Translations under genes and position numbers: made by a program
From: Chryseobacterium gambrini
Lineage (GTDB): Bacteria; Bacteroidota; Bacteroidia; Flavobacteriales; Weeksellaceae
DNA: 64,000 nucleotides
Assembly: GCF_900156825.1 (NCBI RefSeq)
Contig: NZ_FTOV01000002.1
Coordinates: 248,001-312,000 of the forward strand
Direction: 5' to 3'
Shown here: in pieces, positions 47,335-55,688 of the stretch
Numbering within the stretch: the first letter of the stretch is position 1
How the letters are laid out: the number at the start of each line of letters is the position of its first letter
The notes under the pieces: model-generated
Told to the model about the DNA's origin: nothing
The model's database searches: none
Seen by the model: the letters and a program-made list of their open reading frames with translations, nothing else

Positions 47335-48138
47335 TCAATTATCACTTACTTCCCAATCCACATAAACGTTGCTAAAATCTAAATTACTTAAATCTTCTTT
47401 TGAAATAAACAGATGTAAGTAAACGTATTGTTCTCCGTTATAGACAGCTTCATCACTTCCGTCAATTTGTAAAAGCAAAATATAATCTTTTATACGATTT
47501 TCAATTTTTCTAAAATCTCCGTGTATAAAATATCCATATCCGCCGAGTTTACTGCCCATACTTTCTCCGGTGAAAAACTCACTGAATTCATCATAAGAAT
47601 CCTCATCTTCATCTAGTAATTCCCACATATATTCTTCAATAGACAGATCATCAAACTCTTCGCATTGAAATTGATACTGGCTGTCCGTAACACTTGCCCA
47701 CGAAAAGCTTTTTCCAAAATTTAATGTATAAATACTTTTAAACGGATTATTTGAATAAAACTCATCTTTTAAGAAAGAAAAATCTTCAATGCAGGGTAAT
47801 TCAAGTTGTTCTTCTGTAATATATTGTACAAAGCAGTCTTCCTTTCCAAAATTGAAGTGCTGATTAAGAAAAATCTGCAAAATTCCTTTTTCCGGAAAAA
47901 GATCAGATTTTGGAATTTCAGCAAAATTAATCTGAACTGTAGGGACTAAGACGTTCCCGTTTTTATCCTTAGGATATTCCATCGTTAAAGGAATAAAAGG
48001 ATAACCCAGATATTTACTGATTTTAAAATCTAAAGGATCTGGACTTAAAAGATTGAGCTCATTTTCACTAATGATAATTGAATCTCTTCTATGACTTTCT
48101 AATTCGGATTTATATTTTTCTAAAATTTTTGGGATCAT
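47335..48138 (-). CDS. DUF1963 (YwqG-like) protein
   Basis: A 267-residue soluble protein with the DUF1963 pattern: DFKISKYLGYPFIPLTMEYP, VQINFAEIP, a long acidic insert, GSKLGGYGYFIHGD and a final YILLLQIDGSDEAVY segment. DUF1963 proteins are common beside toxin-immunity genes and in accessory islands; their molecular role is not established. The insert at about residues 155-190 is unusually acidic (DLSIEEYMWELLDEDEDSYD). Confidence 0.7.
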   Translation of the reverse strand: MIPKILEKYKSELESHRRDSIIISENELNLLSPDPLDFKISKYLGYPFIPLTMEYPKDKNGNVLVPTVQINFAEIPKSDLFPEKGILQIFLNQHFNFGKEDCFVQYITEEQLELPCIEDFSFLKDEFYSNNPFKSIYTLNFGKSFSWASVTDSQYQFQCEEFDDLSIEEYMWELLDEDEDSYDEFSEFFTGESMGSKLGGYGYFIHGDFRKIENRIKDYILLLQIDGSDEAVYNGEQYVYLHLFISKEDLSNLDFSNVYVDWEVSDN

Positions 48139-48206
48139 TTTTTATTTACAGATTATGATAATTAATAGATTTTGTGGTGATAAGACTCAATTTTTCAAAT
48201 TAAATT

Positions 48207-48566
48207 TTATTCTATCACCAGTTTCACATAAGTAATTCCATCTTCTCCGATATATTCGGAATTATAAACTCTCTTTCCGATAATTGATTGAATGGCGTTC
48301 TGAACGTCTGCTAATGCTCCTGCCAATTCGAGACTGATGTTTTTTGAGCTGTAAAAAGCATCTTCATCAATAAAATCAGAAACGTGCAGGTAGAATTTAT
48401 CCAATACATCTTCAAGCGGGTATTGGGAATCTTCCTCTTCTTCCATATCAAAATTTACTGCAAAAACATAGATGTCCTCTTCTGTATTTTTATAGATTTT
48501 ATCTTCAGCTATTTCATATTTAGAATTACTGTGTTTATCCAGATCAATTAGTTGTATGTTTTTCAT
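48207..48566 (-). CDS. Hypothetical protein of the accessory operon
   Basis: A 119-residue soluble, very acidic protein (DMEEEEDSQYP). No motif that I recognise. The C-terminus EYIGEDGITYVKLVIE suggests a beta-strand core. It is 16 bp from the preceding gene of the run and 68 bp from the next. Confidence 0.55.
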   Translation of the reverse strand: MKNIQLIDLDKHSNSKYEIAEDKIYKNTEEDIYVFAVNFDMEEEEDSQYPLEDVLDKFYLHVSDFIDEDAFYSSKNISLELAGALADVQNAIQSIIGKRVYNSEYIGEDGITYVKLVIE

Positions 48567-48582
48567 TTAATAAGGTTTTTAT

Positions 48583-48930
48583 TTAAGCAACTGCCTCAAT
48601 AATTTTTCCGAAGAACTTTTCTCTGGCTTCATCGAGATTCATATTTTGATTTTTAATGCTCCACGCAGTTTCAAACAAATCGAATACGTGAGACATTGCG
48701 AGAGATCGGGCAGGATCTCCGGGAAAACAGAAAAAATGAGCTTCTTCAGAAACACTCCTGCCTTTCCCATTTTCCTTTAAAGTTACCCAGACAGAAGATT
48801 TTGCATCTGCTCCGGAACCTCCAAATTCTTTTTCCAGGTTCCAGTGTATATTGTCGGTTGCTCCAACCAAAATCATGTGATGATCTACCTCAATCCAGTT
48901 GATGATAAGATGGGTAAGCTTTTCTTCCAT
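48583..48930 (-). CDS. Hypothetical protein of the accessory operon
   Basis: A 115-residue soluble protein (MEEKLTHLIINWIEVDHHMI). It contains HWNLEKEFGGSGADAKSSVW and AHFFCFPGDPARSLAMSHV. Family unknown to me. It lies 22 bp behind the metallophosphoesterase gene. Confidence 0.55.
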   Translation of the reverse strand: MEEKLTHLIINWIEVDHHMILVGATDNIHWNLEKEFGGSGADAKSSVWVTLKENGKGRSVSEEAHFFCFPGDPARSLAMSHVFDLFETAWSIKNQNMNLDEAREKFFGKIIEAVA

Positions 48931-48952
48931 TTTGTATAGTATTTTAGTCTGG

Positions 48953-49798
48953 TTACTGAGTTTTCCAGTTAAATTTTGTCATTTTATTCGTGAAATTCTC
49001 GTCGACAATTTCAATGTTCAGTTCACCGTTTTCTTTTGTGAGAATAATCATGCCACCTTTTTCCAGCATTCCGTTTTCATTGAATTCCAGTTCTCTTACT
49101 TTTATAGATTGTGTAATGCCGTTAACATCCGTTTCTTCTCTAAACGGTTCTCCGGTATGTCCGTAAAAGTGATATTGGAAAATTACATTGTCCAGTACTT
49201 CTCTTATCTCAGTCATTCCGTAACCGCTTTGGCTGTCGTCTTTGTCGTGAGTAATCAGGACATCAAAAGTATTGTTTGTTTTCAGCAGTTTTTTAATTTC
49301 AAATCTTTCGTAATCCTGAATAAAACGCTTTTCTGATCTGCCTTTCCGGTCTCCGATTCTGCCGATTCCTACAAAATGTAAAACCTCATCTTCCGTTTCC
49401 AATGTTTGTTCCAAGCCCGATCTGCAGACAAAAACTCTTCCGTAGATATCGATAGGAAATATGCTTTGGTCAGGATTTTCTTTTTCAAGTTCATCTAAAA
49501 AATCGTGGTCTTCATGATTTCCGCGGACGCAGATCATATTAATATTCAGCTCATTCAAAAATACTTTAATCTCGGGATTTTCTTTCGTGAAATCATCATG
49601 AAAACCGAGCTCGTCTCTGTCGTATTGTGCGTGTTTTATCGTTGCTTTATCAAGATTTTCGATATTTGGATAGGCTCCCAAATCTCCACACTGCAAGATG
49701 AAATCAATTTTGCTGCCTGTTTCTTTCTGATAAAGATCAACAAGTTTGAAAGGAAGCAGGATTTTACCGTGAATGTCTGAAAAGAGCGCAATTTTCAT
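48953..49798 (-). CDS. Calcineurin-like metallophosphoesterase
   Basis: A 281-residue cytoplasmic phosphoesterase. Metal-binding motifs in order: SDIHG (Asp8, His10), CGDLG (Asp39), RGNHED (Asn94, His95), ITHD (His184) and YGHTG (His214). The last ~50 residues form an extra beta domain. Members act on proteins, nucleotides or RNA ends. As the first gene of the run that ends with an RNA ligase, removal of 3' phosphates or cyclic phosphates is an attractive guess, but the sequence alone does not show it. A -7 element lies 65 bp upstream. Confidence 0.85.
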   Translation of the reverse strand: MKIALFSDIHGKILLPFKLVDLYQKETGSKIDFILQCGDLGAYPNIENLDKATIKHAQYDRDELGFHDDFTKENPEIKVFLNELNINMICVRGNHEDHDFLDELEKENPDQSIFPIDIYGRVFVCRSGLEQTLETEDEVLHFVGIGRIGDRKGRSEKRFIQDYERFEIKKLLKTNNTFDVLITHDKDDSQSGYGMTEIREVLDNVIFQYHFYGHTGEPFREETDVNGITQSIKVRELEFNENGMLEKGGMIILTKENGELNIEIVDENFTNKMTKFNWKTQ

Positions 49799-49862
49799 AT
49801 TTGAGTTTGGTTATTTTATTTTCGGGTATCAGTTTTAGTCTTTCAGAAAGCTAATCTGAAAA

Positions 49863-49870
49863 ACAAATAT
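49863..49870 (-). promoter_or_regulatory. -7 element of the accessory operon
   Basis: TATATTTG on the minus strand, about 65 bp before the metallophosphoesterase ATG. No clear -33 element at the proper distance. Confidence 0.4.
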
Positions 49871-49913
49871 ATCGAAAACAATTAAAGGAAAAACGTTAAG
49901 TATACAGAAATAA

Positions 49914-49938
49914 AAATCCCGGATCTGAAGTCCGGGAT
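49914..49938 (-). terminator. Terminator of the four-gene exported set
   Basis: A perfect 9-bp stem (AATCCCGGA, 49914-49922, with 49930-49938) followed on the minus strand by TTTTTATTT. It separates this set from the RNA-ligase operon. Confidence 0.85.
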
Positions 49939-50010
49939 TCTGTATTGTTTACTCTGGAACTTTCACAGAACTAAGAGCTGATGAAAATACTCTTTGTAGA
50001 ACTTTTATAA

Positions 50011-50568
50011 TTATTTTGCTACCGTTGCTTTTGCAGCTTCATACATCACTCTTATATCTTCATCGGTATACTTTGTAAATTTATCGGGTGATATATCATA
50101 AGTAATACCATCCGAGATCATAATGGCATTATCTCCGGCTTTTACTCCATAAGTAAATGATAGACCGCTTGCTGTACTTCTGTTCAGGAAACCGTTTTTA
50201 TCTTCTGCTTCAAATTTTACAAAGCCAGGATTCATTTCTTTATCGCTTGCTAATGTTTTAATATCTGCCACTTTCTCGGCAATATTGCTGTATTTTTCAT
50301 CTTCATTAAATGGGTTTGAAAAATCTTGTTTAGAAAAAGTCATTTTGAAAAATTTCCCTCCATAAACAGCAATGTCTTTTCCATCCTGAATTATTCTGGC
50401 TCCTTTTGGCGCTTTTGTGATCACATTATATCCTTTGCTGCTTAAATCAAGGTCTACAAGATCTGATGTTTTAAAATGATTTTCATTGATGCTTTTTTTA
50501 GAAGTTTGTGCCTGAAACATCGTAAACGAAAATCCGAAAATCAGTAAAAGTAAATTAAATTTTTTCAT
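50011..50568 (-). CDS. Exported hypothetical protein
   Basis: About 185 residues from the ATG at 50568 (MKKFNLLLLIFGFSFTMFQAQ, a signal peptide); a frame of ten further codons upstream is not used. The mature part (VDLDLSSKGYNVITKAPKGARII, VYGGKFFKMTFSKQDFSNPF) has no known motif. Last gene of the four-gene exported set, 50 bp behind the three-helix membrane protein. Confidence 0.65.
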   Translation of the reverse strand: MKKFNLLLLIFGFSFTMFQAQTSKKSINENHFKTSDLVDLDLSSKGYNVITKAPKGARIIQDGKDIAVYGGKFFKMTFSKQDFSNPFNEDEKYSNIAEKVADIKTLASDKEMNPGFVKFEAEDKNGFLNRSTASGLSFTYGVKAGDNAIMISDGITYDISPDKFTKYTDEDIRVMYEAAKATVAK

Positions 50569-50618
50569 TGTATAAGTTTTGTAGAATTTCAACAACAATT
50601 TGTTAAAAATTTTATTGT

Positions 50619-50924
50619 TTAAATTTTAAAGAGGTTCATGGAAATGATAAATCCTACAACTCCTGCAACCAGCCAGACTATTTTGTGACTTTTCGGAGCT
50701 TCATTTATCCATGCTTTTGGATCTTTAGTCTTATTCCTGCTTTCGGCTGTTGTAATGTCCCCACCGGGGAAAAATAACATGGCAATTCCAATTAAAACAA
50801 AAACCGGTGCTGCTATTACAAACTTAAAAACAGATCCTGTGGTTTGCATCATTTCATATCCCATGTAAGTAACATAACCTCCGCCCAGAATAGCAAGAAT
50901 TCCAAATAATCTTCCTAATTTCAT
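50619..50924 (-). CDS. Small membrane protein
   Basis: A 101-residue protein with three hydrophobic helices: FGILAILGGGYVTYMGYEM, FKFVIAAPVFVLIGIAMLFF and IVWLVAGVVGFIISMNLF. The loop between helices 2 and 3 is charged. Family not recognised. Third gene of the exported set. Confidence 0.65.
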   Translation of the reverse strand: MKLGRLFGILAILGGGYVTYMGYEMMQTTGSVFKFVIAAPVFVLIGIAMLFFPGGDITTAESRNKTKDPKAWINEAPKSHKIVWLVAGVVGFIISMNLFKI

Positions 50925-50949
50925 ACTCTATTTTTTGATAATATTTGTT

Positions 50950-51696
50950 TTATTGTCTGTAATGAGGCTTTACTACAATGCTTGTAATTTTCCCATTTTC
51001 CCAGGTTGTATACACTTTTGCTATGTTTTTAATAATATCAGTTACTTTAAAGATATACAGCTTTCCATCCGGTGAAAAGTAATTTACTTCAGCTTTCATG
51101 CTCAAACGGTTAACAGGTAAATCTCCCTCGTCTTTCGTGATCGAAAGAACGTCTTTACCATCTTTTACATATGGAGCAAAAGCATTTAAAAGATTTATTT
51201 CTTTAGCGAAAGAGTCTACTATTTTCTGAGCTTCGGGAGAAATTGCAGTAGTAGATTTTGTAATTTTTGGATTCGTCAAAACAAATTGCGATTCTGATGG
51301 ATCTGTAATCACTAATTTATCAATCGAGCTGTTGTCATCAACAAGGAAATAATCATCGGTAAATCCTTTGTCGATATCATGTTTGTAATCTGACAAAGAT
51401 AAATCGTCATCATATTTTACCTCCGAATCTTTACTGAAAGCTTTTATGAAGATCATTTCATTTTTAGGATTTTTCACTTCTGCATAGACGTATTTTTTTC
51501 CATTGGGAGCAATCAAAAGGGTAGAATCTTTGTCGTTTCTGAGAATTTTGCTTTCTTCTACTTTTAAAACGGTAATGGGATTTTCATACACTTTGAATTC
51601 TTTTCCCATTTCTATGTTTTGAGGTTTTTCTCCACAAGAGATAAGCGTTAAGGAAACAGCAAAAAAAGATGCTGCTAAAATTGATTTATTTTTCAT
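50950..51696 (-). CDS. Lipoprotein of unknown function
   Basis: A 248-residue lipoprotein: signal ending SLTLISC, Cys21 as the anchor. The mature domain has an early region with YVYAEVKNPKNEMIFIKAFS, reminiscent of the DUF4352-like immunoglobulin-type lipoproteins, and a later part (LYIFKVTDIIKNIAKVYTTWENGKI). No enzymatic motif. Second gene of the set, 34 bp behind the first. Confidence 0.7.
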   Translation of the reverse strand: MKNKSILAASFFAVSLTLISCGEKPQNIEMGKEFKVYENPITVLKVEESKILRNDKDSTLLIAPNGKKYVYAEVKNPKNEMIFIKAFSKDSEVKYDDDLSLSDYKHDIDKGFTDDYFLVDDNSSIDKLVITDPSESQFVLTNPKITKSTTAISPEAQKIVDSFAKEINLLNAFAPYVKDGKDVLSITKDEGDLPVNRLSMKAEVNYFSPDGKLYIFKVTDIIKNIAKVYTTWENGKITSIVVKPHYRQ

Positions 51697-51730
51697 GTTA
51701 TTAATTTTAAGAATATTTGTTTATGATATT

Positions 51731-52264
51731 TTAAAAGGCTTCTCCTTCTTCTTTCTTTGATCCGTTGTATTCAATTAGAGTCGTAACCGCTTTTTTTAAT
51801 CTTTCTACCAAAATCTGATCCGGGGTAAAATTGAACGGAGCTGAATAATCATTATAGTTAGAACCGCTCATGGAGAATGTCTGATAACTACTTGCTTTAG
51901 TTTCATTATCGCAAATTGTTGACATGCAGCCTTTTCCTGTTACATAAAAATCGTCTGAATATTCAGAATTCATTCCTGTGATTTTATTAAGGTCGATCGT
52001 TGTTGTGCAGAAGTTTGTTTCTCTTTCATATGGCTTTTTATAGACAAATTTTCCGTCGGAATAAGAAACAAATGTTCTGTATGGTCCTAGGTTTTCCTTC
52101 ATCTTTCCGGCTATCCAATCCATTGTTTCCTGCTTGCTTGGTTTTGAAGATTTGCTTTCTGTGGCAGGTTTTGTAGCTTTTGCAGGTGCTTTTGTCTGAG
52201 CATTTGCATTCATGCTTGCAACTGTTAGTAATAATACAACTGCAAACTTTAATTGTTTGGTCAT
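51731..52264 (-). CDS. Exported hypothetical protein with Lys/Ala/Pro linker
   Basis: A 177-residue exported protein (signal ending SMNANAQ) with a low-complexity linker (TKAPAKATKPATESKSSKPSKQ) and a domain with four Cys (NFCTTTIDL, GKGCMSTICDNE) that may form disulfides. Family unknown. First gene of the set, read from the strong promoter at 52494-52525, which gives a leader of about 220 nt. Confidence 0.65.
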   Translation of the reverse strand: MTKQLKFAVVLLLTVASMNANAQTKAPAKATKPATESKSSKPSKQETMDWIAGKMKENLGPYRTFVSYSDGKFVYKKPYERETNFCTTTIDLNKITGMNSEYSDDFYVTGKGCMSTICDNETKASSYQTFSMSGSNYNDYSAPFNFTPDQILVERLKKAVTTLIEYNGSKKEEGEAF

Positions 52265-52493
52265 TATGTTTTATTTAAATGTTGGTTTTTTTAAGGATTT
52301 AAAATTCTGGCTTTGTGTTTTTTAATCTTTTAACGGATTTTTTAAAAAAGATTATGACTGTAAGCGGTAGATTTTAAATGGAATTTTTCTTGTGTCTTTA
52401 AGTGTTAAAATATAGAATAACACTTTTACAAATAAAAAGTAATTTTTGTGGTATAATTTAAATATTTCAACGGTTTTTAGTTTTTAATTTTGG

Positions 52494-52525
52494 CAAATAT
52501 AGAATTTACTTTACAAATCCGCAAA
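52494..52525 (-). promoter_or_regulatory. Promoter of the four-gene exported set
   Basis: On the minus strand TTTG (52522-52525), a 20-bp spacer and TATATTTG (52494-52501), a full match to the Bacteroidota consensus. The 52265-52493 leader has no ORF. Confidence 0.65.
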
Positions 52526-52557
52526 TTTAATGAATGAAGGAAAATTAAATTAATGCT

Positions 52558-52725
52558 TCACAATTTAATTTTATAATTTTTAAAGATAGCTTCCTCATTC
52601 ATTTTCAGTTCGATAAGTTTCTGGATGTGGTAGGCTTCTTCTTCCTTGCCTAATTTTATGGTTCCATTAACTAAACCGTTATTTTTATTTTTATAGTTTG
52701 ATAATGTGGTATCTGTATCTGCAAA
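52558..52725 (-). pseudogene. C-terminal fragment of an unknown gene
   Basis: On the minus strand a frame without start codon, opening right behind an in-frame stop, reads ADTDTTLSNYKNKNNG, then LVNGTIKLGKEEEAYHIQKL and a short tail to the stop. The sequence is protein-like (repeated charged helices), so this is probably the end of a lost gene. Confidence 0.3.
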
Positions 52726-52809
52726 TCATCTATTTTTGTTGATTATAATATCATTAATTCTTTTTCAGCATTTTGAAGTTCAATTTGTAAAGTTGAATGT
52801 TTCAGATTC

Positions 52810-53040
52810 TCAATCCAACGCTTCAATCCACTTGCCCAGTTTTTCAGCAATAGAATCATCGGTTATATTTGCGATTTTCCATTGGTCGCCATCAAATTTT
52901 GAAATGACAATGAAATTTTCTTCATCAAATTTAAACGTGTAATAAATAAATCCGTCCGATTTATCTACGTTTCCTGTAATTTCAACTTTGTATGCTCTGT
53001 TGTTGAAAATTAAGTCGATTATTTTATCTGGTTTCTGCAT
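52810..53040 (-). CDS. Small hypothetical protein
   Basis: A 76-residue soluble protein (MQKPDKIIDLIFNNRAYKVE, DQWKIANITDDSIAEKLGKW). Strand-rich with a final helix. No family recognised; small immunity proteins can look like this, but nothing shows it. It lies 43 bp behind the degenerate IS200-like gene. Confidence 0.5.
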   Translation of the reverse strand: MQKPDKIIDLIFNNRAYKVEITGNVDKSDGFIYYTFKFDEENFIVISKFDGDQWKIANITDDSIAEKLGKWIEALD

Positions 53041-53083
53041 CTTGTTTTGTTCTAAATGGTGGCTGACTGATCTTTATTATTCC

Positions 53084-53611
53084 TCAAAATTCTTTAGAAA
53101 AATCATCCTGAATTATTGAAATCGCCAGTTCTTCTTTATTTAAAATCGTTGAATACCAAAATCCTTTTCCCCAGATTCTTTTTCCGGAAAATTCTTCGGT
53201 ATATTTTGAACGTAATAAGGCAGAAGAGGTTTTGCTTTTCAGTCTTGAAATTTTCTGATTCAGTACTTTTATATTCGAGAGCACAAGTATTTCAACTTTT
53301 GATTCGTTAATATTAAGCGCTTTAATTTCAAGTCCGTCAATTATCCTGTCGCTGTTCTCCCTGCAAAATTCATGAATATCAATTCTCAATTGGTTTATAG
53401 ATTTTTCCTGTAAAAGAATCCTATTGTTTTGTGGATTTTTATTTACATATTCATCGGATAACTCATGGGACAAAGTGTAGCTTATATTTTGCAGGCGTAA
53501 TTTCGAGTAAGTATCAGTAAGTTTTTTCCAACGCCCATTTTTATCCCAGACAGGATATTCGTTATAGGTTGTCCAGATGATGTGGAAGAGTTGATTATCG
53601 TTCGTCATCAA
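53084..53611 (-). CDS. Degenerate IS200/REP-transposase-like protein
   Basis: A 175-residue protein with the frame of a Y1 transposase: start FHIIWTTYNEYPVWDKNGRW, central LSNIKVLNQKISRLKSKTSSAL (where Y1 proteins have their lK.xSS helix) and RIWGKGFWYSTI. The His-hydrophobic-His pair that should stand in the strand before this helix is absent (ESKVEILV instead), so the protein cannot act as a normal HUH nuclease. It may be a domesticated DNA-binding derivative. REP-like palindromes occur 2.3-10 kb away. Confidence 0.5.
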   Translation of the reverse strand: MMTNDNQLFHIIWTTYNEYPVWDKNGRWKKLTDTYSKLRLQNISYTLSHELSDEYVNKNPQNNRILLQEKSINQLRIDIHEFCRENSDRIIDGLEIKALNINESKVEILVLSNIKVLNQKISRLKSKTSSALLRSKYTEEFSGKRIWGKGFWYSTILNKEELAISIIQDDFSKEF

Positions 53612-53634
53612 TACAGTTTAATCATTATTTTAAA

Positions 53635-54120
53635 TTAATTTACTGTTTTAATGAATAAAATTTTGTTTTTCAGATACCAACATTTTCCATTATAAGTGTC
53701 AAAAATAAAATCAGGATGAGCCGCTTTCATACCGTCGGATTGTTTAAGTTCATTTATAATCTTTTCGTCCAGCCAGTCAAATTCAAAATCCTTTTTCGTA
53801 TAATTAGGAAATACAAAATTTGTGTTTTTATCCAGATCCCATATTTTTTTCATTGTTTGTTCATCAAAATATAGAATTGCTTCCAAAAAGGAATCGGAAG
53901 GACCCAGCACTCTTCCTTCTGAATTATCAATATAAGTATATTTAAATTTCACTTTCTCTGGTCTGAATTTAGATAAATTCATTAATTTCTGAAGAGAATT
54001 GATGTCAGTTGAAATTTCAGAGTGTATATTACTCTGTATTTTAATTTCCATATTTTTATTTTCTTTTTTACACGAAAAAAGAAATAATACAATTACAATG
54101 AAAATGAATTTCAGCTTCAT
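53635..54120 (-). CDS. Lipoprotein of unknown function
   Basis: A 161-residue lipoprotein: signal MKLKFIFIVIVLFLFSC with Cys17. The mature part has KFKYTYIDNSEGRVLGPSDS and DGMKAAHPDFIFDTYNGKCW. No family recognised. It stands 24 bp upstream, in reading direction, of the degenerate transposase-like gene. Confidence 0.6.
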   Translation of the reverse strand: MKLKFIFIVIVLFLFSCKKENKNMEIKIQSNIHSEISTDINSLQKLMNLSKFRPEKVKFKYTYIDNSEGRVLGPSDSFLEAILYFDEQTMKKIWDLDKNTNFVFPNYTKKDFEFDWLDEKIINELKQSDGMKAAHPDFIFDTYNGKCWYLKNKILFIKTVN

Positions 54121-54184
54121 GAATTTTAGCTTTTATTAGTACATATTATTTTTGTTCCTTAGTAAGGACAAAATTTTTATAAAC

Positions 54185-54653
54185 TTATATATTTTTACTC
54201 TTCAAAATATCATTGATGATTTCCACATGATGATTGGTATGTATTTCCATAAATTTCACTGCCTTTTTCAGTTTTAAATCTCCGAAAAAAGGATGGTTGA
54301 AATATTTATTGGGATCAATATTTTCCAGTTGCCTGATTTTCGTTTTGGTGAATTGTAAATGATGTTCTAAAGTCTGCTCATCGTAGTGTTCCGGAGTGAC
54401 TACTTTTGGCGATTTTGCACGGCCACGGGGGAATTTTATTCAACGCAAAAACCATTGTTTTCGATAGTGAAAAGCGACACCGATAATTTTGGGGATCAGA
54501 TTTTTCTATGTTTTCAATGATAGCATTAATTGTCAGCAGAATATGTTCGATTTGCCATCCTACATTGGATTTCGAAATTTCAGGATTGGAAATAGTATGC
54601 GTTGAGATTTTTTCTTCGAGATTATTTAAATATTTCGGCAGTTTATTCATCAT
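54185..54653 (-). pseudogene. DUF1569 (DinB-like fold) gene with frameshift
   Basis: The first frame (MMNKLPKYLNNLEEKISTHT...VFALNKIP) carries on in a different frame as RGRAKSPKVVTPEHYDEQTL ... HPFFGDLKLKKAVKFMEIHT, NHHVEIINDI, up to a stop at 54185-54187. The two parts together give a complete DUF1569 protein with its metal-binding His residues. The break is at a run of five G at 54427-54431 (C on the coding strand), one base too many. Either a recent mutation, phase variation or a sequencing error. Confidence 0.7.
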
Positions 54654-54667
54654 TCAACCTTATGTTT

Positions 54668-55270
54668 TTAGTTATAAATTCTGATAACTTCGCCGTTTCC
54701 TTTTCCGTTTACGCTTCTTACGTAACCATTGATTACTTTTTTCATCGGAATAGGATTGTGTCCCGGAAAATAATCTCTGTATTTTTCGTAAGCGTCTTCC
54801 ACCATTCCGGAAGATACCACGTTGAGTCTGATTCCGTTTTCCAGTTCCAGCGCTGCCGCCTGTACAAAGCTGTGTATTCCGCCGTTCACCATTGCAGCAC
54901 TTGCGGTCTGTACAACAGGGTCGTCCGCTAAAATTCCTGTAGATAAAGTAATAGAACCATTGGAATTCAGATAATCTTTTCCGATACGGACGAGATTAAC
55001 CTGCCCCATCAGTTTGCTTTTCAGTCCGATATAATAATCTTCTTCGGTAAGGTCGTTAAAATCTGCCCATTTTGCTTCACCGGCAATACAGATGATGGCA
55101 TCCAGTTTTCCGGTTTTTTCGAACATTTCTTTAATGGAATGGCTGTCTGCAATATCCACCGTTACATCTCCGGAGTTTCTTCCGGCAATTACAACTTCGT
55201 TGTTCTCTTTAAAATGTGCTGCTACTGTTTTTCCGATGGTTCCGTTACCGCCAATGATGAGTATTTTCAT
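54668..55270 (-). CDS. Short-chain dehydrogenase-like protein
   Basis: A 200-residue Rossmann-fold protein with the NADP loop GGNGTIGKTVAAHF, AGRNSGDVTVDIAD, and CIAGEAKWADF. The catalytic Tyr-x-x-x-Lys is missing; SAAMVNGGIHSFVQAAALEL stands in its place, as in a known branch of short SDRs annotated only as short-chain dehydrogenases. It binds a nicotinamide cofactor by inference, but reaction and substrate are unknown. Confidence 0.8.
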   Translation of the reverse strand: MKILIIGGNGTIGKTVAAHFKENNEVVIAGRNSGDVTVDIADSHSIKEMFEKTGKLDAIICIAGEAKWADFNDLTEEDYYIGLKSKLMGQVNLVRIGKDYLNSNGSITLSTGILADDPVVQTASAAMVNGGIHSFVQAAALELENGIRLNVVSSGMVEDAYEKYRDYFPGHNPIPMKKVINGYVRSVNGKGNGEVIRIYN

Positions 55271-55411
55271 TCTGTGATGTTTATTATTGATGATTTTCAG
55301 ATATAATCAAAGGTACGGAAAGTATTTTACCAAAAAGAGTGCAAAATTTGAGTTTTTTATAATTGAATTTCATCATTAAATGTTGCGAATAACAAATACA
55401 TCGTACTGTAT

Positions 55412-55591
55412 TTATAAGTCATCAACGGTAATAATCAGTTTATTTTTCTTCTGCTGAATATTCACCATTTTTCCTTCTCCGAAGCCTATTTCATCAAGCC
55501 ATTTTCCTCTGAGGCGGATTTCCGGAACGATGATGAGTTTGTTTTTGCTTTTCTGAAATCTTGAATAAATTTTAAGTTTTCTTGAATTCAT
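55412..55591 (-). CDS. symE: SymE-like toxin, copy 1
   Basis: A 59-residue SymE family protein (type I addiction toxin with an AbrB-like fold). The hallmark VPEIRLRGKWLDEIGFGEG is complete, followed by MVNIQQKKNKLIITV. The start is the ATG at 55591; the frame upstream starts at TTG only and overlaps the promoter. A full promoter lies at 55613-55642. In E. coli SymE is SOS-induced and silenced by the antisense RNA SymR; here it is paired divergently with an XRE regulator. It is about 80% identical to copy 2. Confidence 0.8.
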   Translation of the reverse strand: MNSRKLKIYSRFQKSKNKLIIVPEIRLRGKWLDEIGFGEGKMVNIQQKKNKLIITVDDL

Positions 55592-55609
55592 TATTGTCGT
55601 ATTTTTATA

Positions 55610-55683
55610 TGACAAATGTATAAAAAAAATTCAATTTGTCAACTTTTTGTATGACAATTTTGTAAGCGAATTAGCTGACATTT
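55610..55683. promoter_or_regulatory. symE-XRE divergent promoter with four TGACAAAT-like boxes
   Basis: Minus strand: TTG (55640-55642), a 19-bp spacer and TACATTTG (55613-55620) for symE. TGACAAAT-like boxes lie at 55610-55617, 55634-55641 (inverted), 55652-55659 and 55676-55683. They are the likely operators of the divergent XRE protein, which would then repress both genes. Confidence 0.5.
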
Positions 55684-55688
55684 GAAAT

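Noticed and set aside
52706-52942. Plus-strand 78-codon frame near the small hypothetical gene
   Set aside because: It overlaps the minus-strand gene 52810-53040 and has no protein-like motif.
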